From NCBI GenBank assembly GCA_002238555.1, contig MPMO01000053.1, positions 1 through 34,452 of the forward strand: a stretch of DNA of 34,452 nt, written 5' to 3'. Source of the stretch: Caldilineaceae bacterium bin34 (GTDB lineage: Bacteria; Chloroflexota; Anaerolineae; Caldilineales; Caldilineaceae). Below the pieces are notes generated by a model. It was not told the origin of the DNA, ran no database searches, and saw nothing but the letters and a program-made list of their open reading frames with translations. Shown piece by piece: positions 14,331 to 22,577 of the stretch. Within the stretch, counting starts at the first letter, position 1. The number at the start of each line of letters is the position of its first letter. The position numbers and the translations under genes were made by a program.

Positions 14331-15689
14331 GTGGACGAACGACACGCCCCGGAGCCAACCCAACCCGCCCGCGAAGTACGCTGGTCGGCCAACACCAAGC
14401 TGCTGGCCTCCCTCCTGTTCCTGGCAGCCGTGGCCTGGACGTTCTGGCGCTTCGCCAACCTGATCCAGCCACTAGTTCTGGCCGTGGTTCTGGCCTACCT
14501 CCTGCATCCGGCGATCACCGCCATCTCCCGCCACACCTTCCTGAACCGGGCCGCGGCCGCCGTACTGGTCCTGGCCGGCCTGCTGGTGGTGGGCTTCACG
14601 ACCGCGTTCTGGCTCATTGCGGAGTCGATCCAGCAGTTCAATCTGCTGTACAACGCCCTGCCTTCCATCCTGGCGCGGCTGCAAACAACCCTTCAATCAC
14701 TGGCCGCGCCGGCCGCCGGAGCCGTCGAAGCCCTGATGCAGCGTCCGGGCTTCGGCTTCGTGGAACAGTTCTCCCTCCAATGGCTGGAACCGATTTCACC
14801 GGACGGCTCGCAACTGGAGTGGAATCTGGGAGCCATCGGCGACCAGGCCCTGCAGTGGCTGAACCCGCTGCTGCAGCAAAGCCTGGTGACCGCATCGGGG
14901 TTCGCCAAGGGCACGTTCAACGTCCTGGCCGTCACGCTGCTGGTCCTGATCCTGTCGCTGTACATCATCATCGACATACCGAAGGTCGGCAGCTACATCG
15001 ACAGCCTGGCGCCGGTACGGAGCATCCAGCAGGACCTGCAAGCGCTTTGGCGGCGGTTCAGCGAGATTTGGAAAGCCTACCTGCGGGGCCAGATCCTGAT
15101 TTCGCTCCTGTTGTTTGCGGTCTACACGGTCCTGCTGCCCCTGCTCCGCGTCAGCAACGCCTTTGGCTTGGCGCTCGCCGCCGGCGCCCTGGAATTCCTG
15201 CCGGTCATCGGGCCGGTCGCCAGTTCGGTGCTGATCATTCTTGTGGCCCTGTTCCAGGACTCGACGGCCTTCGGTCTCACCACGGTGCAATACGGGCTGC
15301 TGGTCACCCTGTGCGTGGTTGCGGTCCAGCAAATTGAAAGCAACCTCATCGTGCCGCGCATCATCGGCAATTCACTGCGTCTGCATCCCGTCGTGGTGCT
15401 GCTCAGCGTGTTGATGGGCACGTCGCTGGCCGGGGTTCTGGGTGCGGTGCTCGCCGCACCGGTCATGGCCTCGGCCAAGCTGGTCGTGACCTACGCCTGG
15501 TACCGGGTCCTGGACCAACCCCTGACATTCCTGGAAGAGGTCGAGCAGGAAGACCCCAAGCCTCAAAGGCGATGGTTGGGCGGACCAGCCCTCCGGCGCG
15601 CAGAACAGGAGGACGCCACGGACGAGGACATCAAAGACGAGGACGCAACGGTTTCCGAGCCCCGGGTTCCCGGCGGAGAAACGACGTGA
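14331..15689 (+). CDS. AI-2E/PerM family permease
   Basis: A 452-residue multi-pass membrane protein of the AI-2E transporter (PerM/TqsA/YdiK) family; members export small molecules or act as Na+/H+ antiporters. Membrane segments are visible at LLASLLFLAAVAWTFWRF, LVLAVVLAYLLHPAITAI, AAAVLVLAGLLVVGFTTAF, VLAVTLLVLILSLYIIID, ILISLLLFAVYTVLLPLL and toward the C-terminus. The family signature YLRGQILISLL followed by GALEFLPVIGPVASSVL and the conserved ESNLIVPRIIGNSLRLHPVV is present. The tail is acidic and disordered (EEDATDEDIKDEDATVS). It starts with GTG, 18 bases after the helicase stop, and overlaps the next gene by four bases (GTGA), so it is translationally coupled with it. Confidence 0.92.
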   Translation: MDERHAPEPTQPAREVRWSANTKLLASLLFLAAVAWTFWRFANLIQPLVLAVVLAYLLHPAITAISRHTFLNRAAAAVLVLAGLLVVGFTTAFWLIAESIQQFNLLYNALPSILARLQTTLQSLAAPAAGAVEALMQRPGFGFVEQFSLQWLEPISPDGSQLEWNLGAIGDQALQWLNPLLQQSLVTASGFAKGTFNVLAVTLLVLILSLYIIIDIPKVGSYIDSLAPVRSIQQDLQALWRRFSEIWKAYLRGQILISLLLFAVYTVLLPLLRVSNAFGLALAAGALEFLPVIGPVASSVLIILVALFQDSTAFGLTTVQYGLLVTLCVVAVQQIESNLIVPRIIGNSLRLHPVVVLLSVLMGTSLAGVLGAVLAAPVMASAKLVVTYAWYRVLDQPLTFLEEVEQEDPKPQRRWLGGPALRRAEQEDATDEDIKDEDATVSEPRVPGGETT

Positions 15690-16684
15690 GTTCCCCCCGG
15701 CAGCTTGATCATCCGTTGTGCTTCGTCCCCCAAGTGCGGGATGCAGTGTGGGGGGGACACAGACTCGCTCAACAACTGCCGTGGGTTCCGGCCGGCGCGC
15801 GCCTGGCTGAGGCGTGGCTTGTGTCGGGCCACCCGGCAGCCGAGACACCGGTGGCGCACGGCCCGTTGGCGGGTCGGCGGCTGTCCCGGTTGTTCAGGGA
15901 CTTCGGAACCAATCTGGTGGGCGCGCGGCATGCCGACACGGTCGCCCATGGCCGCTTTCCGATCCTGCTGAAGTTGCTGGATGTCGACGAGTGGCTGTCC
16001 GTGCAGGTACATCCGGCCCGAGGCGACGGCCGGCGCGAAACCTTCGGCAAGACCGAAATGTGGATCATCCTGGCCGCCGAGCCGGACGCCGAACTGATAC
16101 TCGGTCTCAAGCCGGGCACAACGCGCGAGGATATTCAACAGGCCGGCCCTTCCCGAGCCCTGACCCATTGGCTGCAGCGCCATCCAGTCCGTGCCGGGGA
16201 CACGTTTTTCGTGCCGGCCGGACAGGTGCATGCACTGGGACCCGGGATTACGGTCCTGGAAGTGCAGGAAACCAGCGACACCACCTGGCGCATGTACGAC
16301 TGGGATCGGCCATCCCGGCCGGAACAGCCGAGACCGTTGCACTGGCGCGAATCCCTGGCATGTTTGGACACGGCCGGGCCCGTGTCCAATCCGGTAGTTC
16401 CCCGACCGGAAACCTGGCAGGGGCTGGCCGCCAGCCGATTGATTACGTGCCCGCAGTTTGCGGTGGACCTCGCGACTGTCGCAACCGGCGAGACCGTGGT
16501 CGCGGAAGGGGATCCGGCAACCTGCCGGATCGTGGTGGTTCTGGAGGGCTCCCTTGAAATCGCCGCGGCCGGCGGCTCTGCGGAGTTGGGTCCGCTGGAC
16601 TGCTGCCTCCTGCCTGCCGCCCTTGAATCCTTTACAATAACCGGCCTTGAACACAGCCGGGCGGCCTGGGTCCACCTTCCCTGA
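15686..16684 (+). CDS. manA: mannose-6-phosphate isomerase, class I
   Basis: Zinc enzyme interconverting fructose 6-phosphate and mannose 6-phosphate, feeding GDP-mannose and glycan synthesis. The 332-residue length fits the short type-I form. Zinc ligands are recognisable: Gln and His in SVQVHPARGDG, Glu in FGKTEMWIILAAE, and His in GQVHALGPG. The following VLEVQETSDTTWRMYDWDR matches the family signature for the active-site Arg. A second cupin half follows (PQFAVDLATVATGETVVAEG and later). The GTG at 15686 overlaps the previous stop as GTGA, with GGAG seven bases upstream. The frame is open further upstream to 15572 but that would lie inside the permease gene. Confidence 0.93.
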   Translation: MSSPRQLDHPLCFVPQVRDAVWGGHRLAQQLPWVPAGARLAEAWLVSGHPAAETPVAHGPLAGRRLSRLFRDFGTNLVGARHADTVAHGRFPILLKLLDVDEWLSVQVHPARGDGRRETFGKTEMWIILAAEPDAELILGLKPGTTREDIQQAGPSRALTHWLQRHPVRAGDTFFVPAGQVHALGPGITVLEVQETSDTTWRMYDWDRPSRPEQPRPLHWRESLACLDTAGPVSNPVVPRPETWQGLAASRLITCPQFAVDLATVATGETVVAEGDPATCRIVVVLEGSLEIAAAGGSAELGPLDCCLLPAALESFTITGLEHSRAAWVHLP

Positions 16685-16728
16685 GCGGCCGCATCCCACT
16701 CCGACACGAGTTCTCCAAGGAGACGATC

Positions 16729-17340
16729 TTGTCCAGTCTCGACAGCCAGAAGCGCGCGGACACCGCCTACCCCATCCACGAACACCTCGCGGCCCGGTGG
16801 AGTCCACGGGCCTTCCGACAAGCATCCCTGGACCGCGAGCAAATTGGCAGCCTGTTCGAGGCTGCGCGCTGGTCCGCCTCTTCATTCAACGCGCAGCCAT
16901 GGCGGTTTGTTTACGCAGAGCGCTCGGCCGACCCCGAGGGCTTCGAGCGGATCCTGGGCACGCTGATGGACATGAATCAGGCCTGGGCACGCAACGCCAG
17001 TCTCCTGATGATCGCCTCCGCCAACACCGTAGCCCGGGGAGGGACCAACCGCAAGGCGGTGTACGACACGGGCCAGGCGGTGGCCAACCTCATAACCCAG
17101 GCCACGGCCCTGGGGCTCCATGCACACCAAATGGGCGGCTTTTCGGGCGATGCCGCGCGCAAGGTCCTCGATCTGCCCGACGAATGGGAACCCGTGGTCG
17201 CAGTCGCGATCGGGTACCGTGACGAACCGGACACCCTGGCGGAACCGATGGCGGAACGCGAAGTGTCGGCACGCGAGCGCGAGCCACTGTCCACAATCGT
17301 CTTCACCGGCACGGCCAACTCGCCGGCCGAACTGGGGTGA
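16729..17340 (+). CDS. nitroreductase family protein
   Basis: FMN-dependent NAD(P)H oxidoreductase of the nitroreductase fold, 203 residues, substrate unknown. Seen: N-terminal FMN-phosphate motif RWSPRAFRQASLDREQ, the helix SLFEAARWSASSFNAQPWRFVY (split over the typical Ser-Asn-Gln-Pro-W), DTGQAVANLITQATALGLHAHQMGGF and the C-terminal VVAVAIGYRDEPD. Start is TTG at 16729, chosen because AAGGAG lies six bases upstream and no ATG or GTG gives a full-length N-terminus. It is 44 bases after manA on the same strand. Confidence 0.92.
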   Translation: MSSLDSQKRADTAYPIHEHLAARWSPRAFRQASLDREQIGSLFEAARWSASSFNAQPWRFVYAERSADPEGFERILGTLMDMNQAWARNASLLMIASANTVARGGTNRKAVYDTGQAVANLITQATALGLHAHQMGGFSGDAARKVLDLPDEWEPVVAVAIGYRDEPDTLAEPMAEREVSAREREPLSTIVFTGTANSPAELG

Positions 17341-17482
17341 AAGCCGCCACGCCGCGCGCCGACGCGGGCGCCGGGTTCGGCGATCGGTACAACCATCCTG
17401 ACCGAGGCCGCACCCGCCCGCCCAAGACGGCCTTCCGGCCAATTCGGACCTGAACCTGCCGACTCCGCGTCAAGGCGTTGCC

Positions 17483-19189
17483 ATGGAAGCCCTGCGCGGC
17501 TTGGCCACTTCTCCACTCTTGCCGCCGCTGCTACTGCTTGCGGGCCCGGTGGCACTGTCCTTTGCCCATCCCACGCGCAGTCGGCCGGACCGCCTGCTGG
17601 CATGGGCCCTGATCCTGCTCGGCGCCTCGTTCGCAGCCCTGGTCAGCCAGGTGTTCCAGCGCGGGCTGCCGCTGTTTGCCCTCACTTGGCAACCATCCCT
17701 CCAGGACAGCTTTCAATTTGTGTGGCTGCACGTGGGCTGGAACTGGAACATCTCGCTCCTGGCGGGGATTTTGGGCGCGGCCGGCCTGCTCTGTTCCGCA
17801 CAGCGGCTGTCCGATCCGGAAGCGATGTCCGCGGAAGACAGGTTCTTCTTCACGAGGTTCCTGGCCCTGAATCTGGCGACGTTGGCCTGTGTGTGGCTGC
17901 TGGTCAACAGCGGCAACATACTGACCACAGTCTTCACCTGGGTCCTGCTGGACGTGATGCTGGTCTTCCGCCACACGCAGGTGATGAACCAGCACGCGGT
18001 GGTACAGGAGGAATGGTCCGTGGTATACCACCGCGCCTTGGGCATGGGCATGCTGGGCACGCTGGTACTGTTGATCGGATTGTTTCCGGCAGGGGTCAAC
18101 GGCCCCAATCAAATGCTGATTGGATCGTCCTTGCCCATCGAGACCTTGTACGCCCTGTTTATTGCCGGCGCCGTACGCGGGGGAGCCTACCCCCTGCACC
18201 TTTGGCTGCTGCCCAGCAGCCACCTGAACCTCAGCGTATCCGAACGGATTTTCAGTCAGGTCCTGCCAGCCCTGTCGGGGCTCTGGCTGTTGGGCCTAAC
18301 GCTCGAGCTGGCCCAGCGACAGCCCGAAATCCGGGCCCTGGTGCTGCCTGCAATCGCGCTCATGTGCCTGATCAGCGCCGTTGCCTGCCTGCACCGGGGA
18401 AGCCGCTCGCTGCGCCGCAAGTCCGTCATCGTGACATCGGTGTCGCTGACCGGATTGGCCGCCATGCTGGGATTCGGCCAGGGGCCCATGGCGACCCTTT
18501 CCTGGGTCGCAGCCTGCTGCCTGTCGGGGGCGCTGTGGCTGGTGGCGCAACGACTTCCCCCCACGCGGGTCGGCCTGGCATTGCACCTGCTGGGGATCCT
18601 GGGCCTCCTGGGGATGCCCCTGACACCGGGTTTCATCGCACTTGCCCGTTGGCTGCAACCCGGCGCCCTGCCCCCGGCAAGCGTCGTGAGTGCCACCTTC
18701 CTGCTGGCCGTCCTCCTGTTCAGTGCCTCCCTCTGGCGTCCATGGCTGGACGCCCTCCGCCGGATGCAGGCCGGAATCCCTCTGCACCGAGATCCCCAAC
18801 TGGGTGCGGCATGTCTGCTGGCCGTGTCGAACCTGCTCCTTGGGATCGTTCCGGGCTGGATTTGGCTGCATGCCGGCGGTGCGGAATTGCCGTCCCTGTG
18901 GGCAAGCCTCGGGCAATTGCGTTCCCCCATGGTTCTGGCCTACACGGCGGTCGCCACGGGCGGAGGCCTGTCGGTCGGCTGGATGCTGACCCGGGTTCGC
19001 GAGCCGGCCTCCCGACTGCTGCGCAAGATCACCCTGGGCCTGTCGCTTGAATGGGTATCGGTAGGCATCCAGTTCGGCGCCGCCCGGATCAGCGTGTTGT
19101 GGTCCAACACGCTGAATGTGATTGAAGGGTCCGGCCTCGTGGGCTGGTCCGTGGCCTTGCTGGTCCTGCTGCGGGCCATTCTGCGCTGA
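17483..19189 (+). CDS. antiporter-like membrane subunit A (divergent NuoL/M/N-MrpD relative)
   Basis: A 568-residue polytopic protein of the proton-antiporter (Proton_antipo_M) superfamily, whose members conduct H+ or Na+ in complex I, Mrp antiporters and energy-converting hydrogenases. Family marks are present but divergent. GGAYPLHLWLLPSSHLN resembles K..FPLHTWLP.AH but with Arg preceding in place of the conserved TM7 Lys. RSLRRKSVIVTSVSLTGLAAML resembles DLKR.LAYSSI..LG, and GMPLTPGFIALARWL resembles GIPP..GF..K. About 14 or more hydrophobic segments can be counted. An unusual N-terminal third carries HVGWNWNISLL and VFTWVLLDVMLVFRHTQVM. Start ATG has AAGG upstream. It is followed after 8 bases by a small multi-pass gene and then a second antiporter-like gene. 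Confidence 0.75.
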   Translation: MEALRGLATSPLLPPLLLLAGPVALSFAHPTRSRPDRLLAWALILLGASFAALVSQVFQRGLPLFALTWQPSLQDSFQFVWLHVGWNWNISLLAGILGAAGLLCSAQRLSDPEAMSAEDRFFFTRFLALNLATLACVWLLVNSGNILTTVFTWVLLDVMLVFRHTQVMNQHAVVQEEWSVVYHRALGMGMLGTLVLLIGLFPAGVNGPNQMLIGSSLPIETLYALFIAGAVRGGAYPLHLWLLPSSHLNLSVSERIFSQVLPALSGLWLLGLTLELAQRQPEIRALVLPAIALMCLISAVACLHRGSRSLRRKSVIVTSVSLTGLAAMLGFGQGPMATLSWVAACCLSGALWLVAQRLPPTRVGLALHLLGILGLLGMPLTPGFIALARWLQPGALPPASVVSATFLLAVLLFSASLWRPWLDALRRMQAGIPLHRDPQLGAACLLAVSNLLLGIVPGWIWLHAGGAELPSLWASLGQLRSPMVLAYTAVATGGGLSVGWMLTRVREPASRLLRKITLGLSLEWVSVGIQFGAARISVLWSNTLNVIEGSGLVGWSVALLVLLRAILR

Positions 19190-19197
19190 AGGCCATC

Positions 19198-19800
19198 GTG
19201 AACCAATTCGACTGGACACTGCTGGCCGGAACCCTGCTCCTGCTGTTCGCCAGCTGGGATCTCCGCGCCACGGGCCCGCTGTTGACCGTGGCCATCCTGC
19301 AGGTCGTGCGCATGCTGATCCAGGTCGGGGGGGATCCAACGGAAGTGGTCGTTGGCATCGGCCTGGTACCCCTGACGGCCGCGGTCGCCGTAACGCTGGG
19401 CAGCCTGCTCAGCCAGCCCGGCGGATGGGGCCGGGAACGGCCCGCGCTTCTGATGCGCTTGCTGGGTGCGATGGCCATGGTTCTCGCCGCACGCTGGGTG
19501 CCGGTAGACGATTTTGCGGCCTTCCTGCCCCCGGCCCTGCAGCAACCTTGGCTGTTGCGGTCGACCATCATGCTCACCCTGAGCGGATTCCTCTTCACGG
19601 GTCTGTCCGACAGCCCGGCGGACTTCGGCCTCGGAGGAGTGCTCGTCCTGCTGACCTTAAACCTGGTGGTCTATGTGACCTACAGCCAAACCGTGCCGTT
19701 GATTTTCCTCGTCAACGGGGCCGAACTCCTGGCGGTCCTTGTGTTTGCGCTCCAGGCCACCCGCGCCCGCCCCGCACCCGTTCCGGCATCGCTGCCATGA
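19198..19800 (+). CDS. small multi-pass membrane protein between antiporter-like subunits (possibly NuoK/HyfE-like)
   Basis: A 200-residue, strongly hydrophobic protein with about six or seven predicted membrane segments: TLLAGTLLLLFASWDL, LLTVAILQVVRMLIQVGG, VVVGIGLVPLTAAVAVTLGS, LLRLLGAMAMVLAAR-like stretch, LRSTIMLTLSGFLFTGL, LGGVLVLLTLNLVVYVTY and LIFLVNGAELLAVLVFAL. I cannot assign a family firmly. Size, placement between two antiporter-like subunits and the acidic residue within the last membrane helix (NGAELLAVL) recall HyfE or NuoK/MrpC-type subunits. GTG start with GAAGG five bases upstream. Its stop overlaps the next start as ATGA, so the trio is almost certainly one complex. Confidence 0.65.
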   Translation: MNQFDWTLLAGTLLLLFASWDLRATGPLLTVAILQVVRMLIQVGGDPTEVVVGIGLVPLTAAVAVTLGSLLSQPGGWGRERPALLMRLLGAMAMVLAARWVPVDDFAAFLPPALQQPWLLRSTIMLTLSGFLFTGLSDSPADFGLGGVLVLLTLNLVVYVTYSQTVPLIFLVNGAELLAVLVFALQATRARPAPVPASLP

Positions 19801-21212
19801 TTGGTCCGGCCGGGTTCCTGCAGGCACAGGATCCGACGCCCTTGCTTGTGTTGCTGGCACTGCTGGCCGGCAGCGGTCTCTGTCGGGTGCTGCGCCGGAA
19901 TGCGATCGTCGCCCAGGCCAGCGGCCTTGTCCTGGCCTGCATCATTGGGTTGCTGCTGACCGAACTGCAACAGCGCCGAAGACCTCTGGGCGTGGGGCAG
20001 ATACCTGTCTGGGACTTTCCCCTCCTGGGTGTCGAATTGTCCCTCTCCAATGCGTCCCTGCCCGGCCTGCAGCTGGCGATCCTGGTGTTGGCCGGGGCCT
20101 GCCTGGTAATGCTGTTGACAGGCAGTTCGGCCGACTCCCTCCCGGGCCTGTTTCTGGCGTTCGCCGGGTTCGCGTTTGTGCTGACAACCTCGGCAACCCC
20201 CTTGGCCATGCCCTTGCTGCACCCGGTCCTGTTGCTTCCGATTACGGCCTGGACACCGTTGATGTTTTCCAGTTCCCTGCCTCGGCTGCGCCGTCTGTCG
20301 CTGGTCCCGATGATCGCGCTGATATGCTTCATCCTTGCCAACTGGGTGTTGGTTGCACTGATCCCCATTGACCCCCAAAACGCGGACCTGGTCCAACGCG
20401 CCCAGTTTCTTTTGTCGGCGGGCCTTTTCGTCCTGTGCATGCCTTTTCCGCTGCACCAGCTGCTGCGCGATCCCAACGAAGGCACCAACCCAATCCCAGG
20501 CGCGGCCGTTGATCTGATGTTGCAGTTTTGCATCCTGACCGTGCTGCACGGCACGTTGCTCAGGCATTCCATCCTGCAGAGCTACGAACCCCTATTCGCG
20601 TGGCTGGGCTGGGCGGGCATCCTGACGGTGGTCTGGGGCGGCCTGTCCGCCTTGGGCACGCAGGATCCTCGGCGCATTTGGTTCTACGCCTCGATGTTGA
20701 ACTGGGGCATGATCCTGTTGGTGGTGACGCTGCCCGTAGGCCGCGTCTGGGGCACAATCCTGGGATTGTTCCTTGTCCGCATCGTCTGCACCATGTGCTG
20801 CCTGGCCGGCCTGACCCAACTGGACATCAGCCGCATCCGCGGCAACATTCAGTGGGCCGGTTTGGGCCACAGCCTGCCTTGGAACATGGGCCTGTTTCTG
20901 TTCGGCACGCTGGGACTGGTCGGCTTCCCCCTGACCAGTGGCTTCGGCCAATTCTGGATCACATGGCAGTTCATCGCCACCATCGACTGGCGGGTTGCGC
21001 TCGTGCTGGCACTGGGCACGGCCTTGGCCGCAGTGGGCCTAATCCGGGTTTTGCGCATACTCCTGCGTCCCGAGGCGGAAACCACCCATGCCCAGGAACC
21101 GATGGCGCTGCGCCTGCCCGCCGCCGGCATGCTCGGCCTGATGATTTGGATTTCGTTTGTGCCCCAAACCCTGCATCCATTCGTGCAGGCCCTGCAGCAA
21201 CAATTTCCCTGA
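19797..21212 (+). CDS. antiporter-like membrane subunit B (divergent NuoN/MrpD relative)
   Basis: A 471-residue polytopic protein, again with diverged proton-antiporter family marks: MPFPLHQLLRDPNEG at the place of the PLHTWLPDAH loop, ALGTQDPRRIWFYASMLNWG matching AL.Q.DLKR.LAYSSI...G (Arg in place of the conserved Lys), and GLVGFPLTSGFGQFW matching GIPP..GF. N-terminal segments include LLVLLALLAGSGLCRVL and GLVLACIIGLLLTEL. Ending is QALQQQFP. The start overlaps the stop of the small membrane gene by four bases (ATGA). The next gene, HMG-CoA reductase, begins 12 bases after its stop. No NADH- or hydrogenase-type peripheral subunit is in the window. Confidence 0.75.
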   Translation: MIGPAGFLQAQDPTPLLVLLALLAGSGLCRVLRRNAIVAQASGLVLACIIGLLLTELQQRRRPLGVGQIPVWDFPLLGVELSLSNASLPGLQLAILVLAGACLVMLLTGSSADSLPGLFLAFAGFAFVLTTSATPLAMPLLHPVLLLPITAWTPLMFSSSLPRLRRLSLVPMIALICFILANWVLVALIPIDPQNADLVQRAQFLLSAGLFVLCMPFPLHQLLRDPNEGTNPIPGAAVDLMLQFCILTVLHGTLLRHSILQSYEPLFAWLGWAGILTVVWGGLSALGTQDPRRIWFYASMLNWGMILLVVTLPVGRVWGTILGLFLVRIVCTMCCLAGLTQLDISRIRGNIQWAGLGHSLPWNMGLFLFGTLGLVGFPLTSGFGQFWITWQFIATIDWRVALVLALGTALAAVGLIRVLRILLRPEAETTHAQEPMALRLPAAGMLGLMIWISFVPQTLHPFVQALQQQFP

Positions 21213-21224
21213 ACGTCCCCGGCC

Positions 21225-22565
21225 GTGACCGTCCCTGAAACCCCGGCCCCCCTGTCCGGTCTGCACCGGTTGGACCCGGCCGCGCGACTGGACCTGCTTC
21301 AGCAACAACGCCGGTTGGACGAACGGGATCGCGCCGTCCTGGACGCCGGCCTGTCGCTTCCCGAAGCCGACGCCATGTCGGAAAACGTGGTGGGCCGCTA
21401 CGCGTTGCCCTACGGCATCGCCACCAACTTCCTGGTCGACGGCGAGGAGCTGGCCGTGCCGATGGCGGTGGAAGAACCGTCCGTGGTGGCGGCCGCCAGC
21501 AAGGCGGCCAAGCTGGCCCGCCCCGGCGGCGGCTTCCGCACGGAAGCCACGCCCAACCTGATGGGCGGCCACATTCAGTTGGTGGACGTGCCGGACATCG
21601 CCGCGGCGCAACGGGCCCTGGCGGCCGCGGAACGCGAGCTCCTGGCGCACATCCCGATCCGCGGATCGTTGTTGGCACGCGGCGGAGGCCCCCGGAGTTT
21701 GACCACGCGCCACATTCCGCACTCGGAAGCAGGACCCATTCTGTTGGTGGAACTGACCATGGACGTGGCCGACGCCATGGGCGCGAACATCGTCAACACG
21801 GCCCTGGAGGCGCTGGCTCCCCTGGTGGCAGAACTGACCGGCGGCGCAGTCGTCCTGAGCATCCTGAGCAACCTGTGTGTTCAGCGCCTGGCAACCGCCG
21901 AGGTTTTGTACACCTGGAACGCGCTGGCGGACAGCCGGACGGAGGGTCGGCATCTCCAAAGACGCATTGTCCAGGCGGACGCGCTGGCACAGGCGGATCC
22001 CCACCGCGCCGCAACCCACAACAAGGGCATCCTCAACGGTGTGGAAGCGGTGGCCATGGCCACCGGCAACGATTGCCGCGCGGTGGCGGCCGCGGCCCAC
22101 GCCTGGGCCGCAGGCGAAGGCCGCTATCGGGGTCTCACCCGCTGGACGGTTGTGCCGGGCGCCGACGCGCTGCCCCAGGACAGTCTGGTCCGCGCCCGGG
22201 ATGGGGAGCCGTCAGGTCCCCTGCTGCACGGCCGCCTCACCTTGCCGCTGGCCCTGGGCGTGGCCGGGCACAGCACCAGGGCCCATCCCCTGGTGCCCGT
22301 TTCCCTGAAGCTGTTGGGCAACCCCGACGCGCGCCGGCTGGCCCGCATCGCCGCGGCGGTCGGGCTGGCGCAGAACCTGGCGGCCTTGCTGGCGCTGGTC
22401 GGCACCGGCATCCAAGCCGGGCACATGCGACTGCACGCGCGGCAGGTGGCGTTGGCAGCCGGGGTGCCGGCCGGGCAGGCCGCCCGGGTTGCGGCCGAGA
22501 TGGTGGCATCGCGCCGGATATCCACGGAAGCGGCACTAAGCTTGCACTCCTCGCTTGCGGCATGA
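21225..22565 (+). CDS. HMG-CoA reductase, class II
   Basis: Interconverts HMG-CoA and mevalonate plus CoA. It is 446 residues and close to the Pseudomonas mevalonii type (class II): ENVVGRYALPYGIATNF, catalytic Glu84 in VEEPSVVAAASKAAKLAR, DAMGANIVNT (cofactor loop), catalytic Lys267 in THNKGILNGVE, Asp283 in ATGND and the catalytic His near residue 400 in QAGHMRLHARQ. Length normal. Class II enzymes can act in mevalonate breakdown or synthesis. The HMG-CoA synthase directly downstream points to synthesis here. GTG start chosen because it follows the previous stop by 12 bases and gives the full N-terminus. Confidence 0.94.
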   Translation: MTVPETPAPLSGLHRLDPAARLDLLQQQRRLDERDRAVLDAGLSLPEADAMSENVVGRYALPYGIATNFLVDGEELAVPMAVEEPSVVAAASKAAKLARPGGGFRTEATPNLMGGHIQLVDVPDIAAAQRALAAAERELLAHIPIRGSLLARGGGPRSLTTRHIPHSEAGPILLVELTMDVADAMGANIVNTALEALAPLVAELTGGAVVLSILSNLCVQRLATAEVLYTWNALADSRTEGRHLQRRIVQADALAQADPHRAATHNKGILNGVEAVAMATGNDCRAVAAAAHAWAAGEGRYRGLTRWTVVPGADALPQDSLVRARDGEPSGPLLHGRLTLPLALGVAGHSTRAHPLVPVSLKLLGNPDARRLARIAAAVGLAQNLAALLALVGTGIQAGHMRLHARQVALAAGVPAGQAARVAAEMVASRRISTEAALSLHSSLAA

Positions 22566-22577
22566 TCGCGTGAATTC

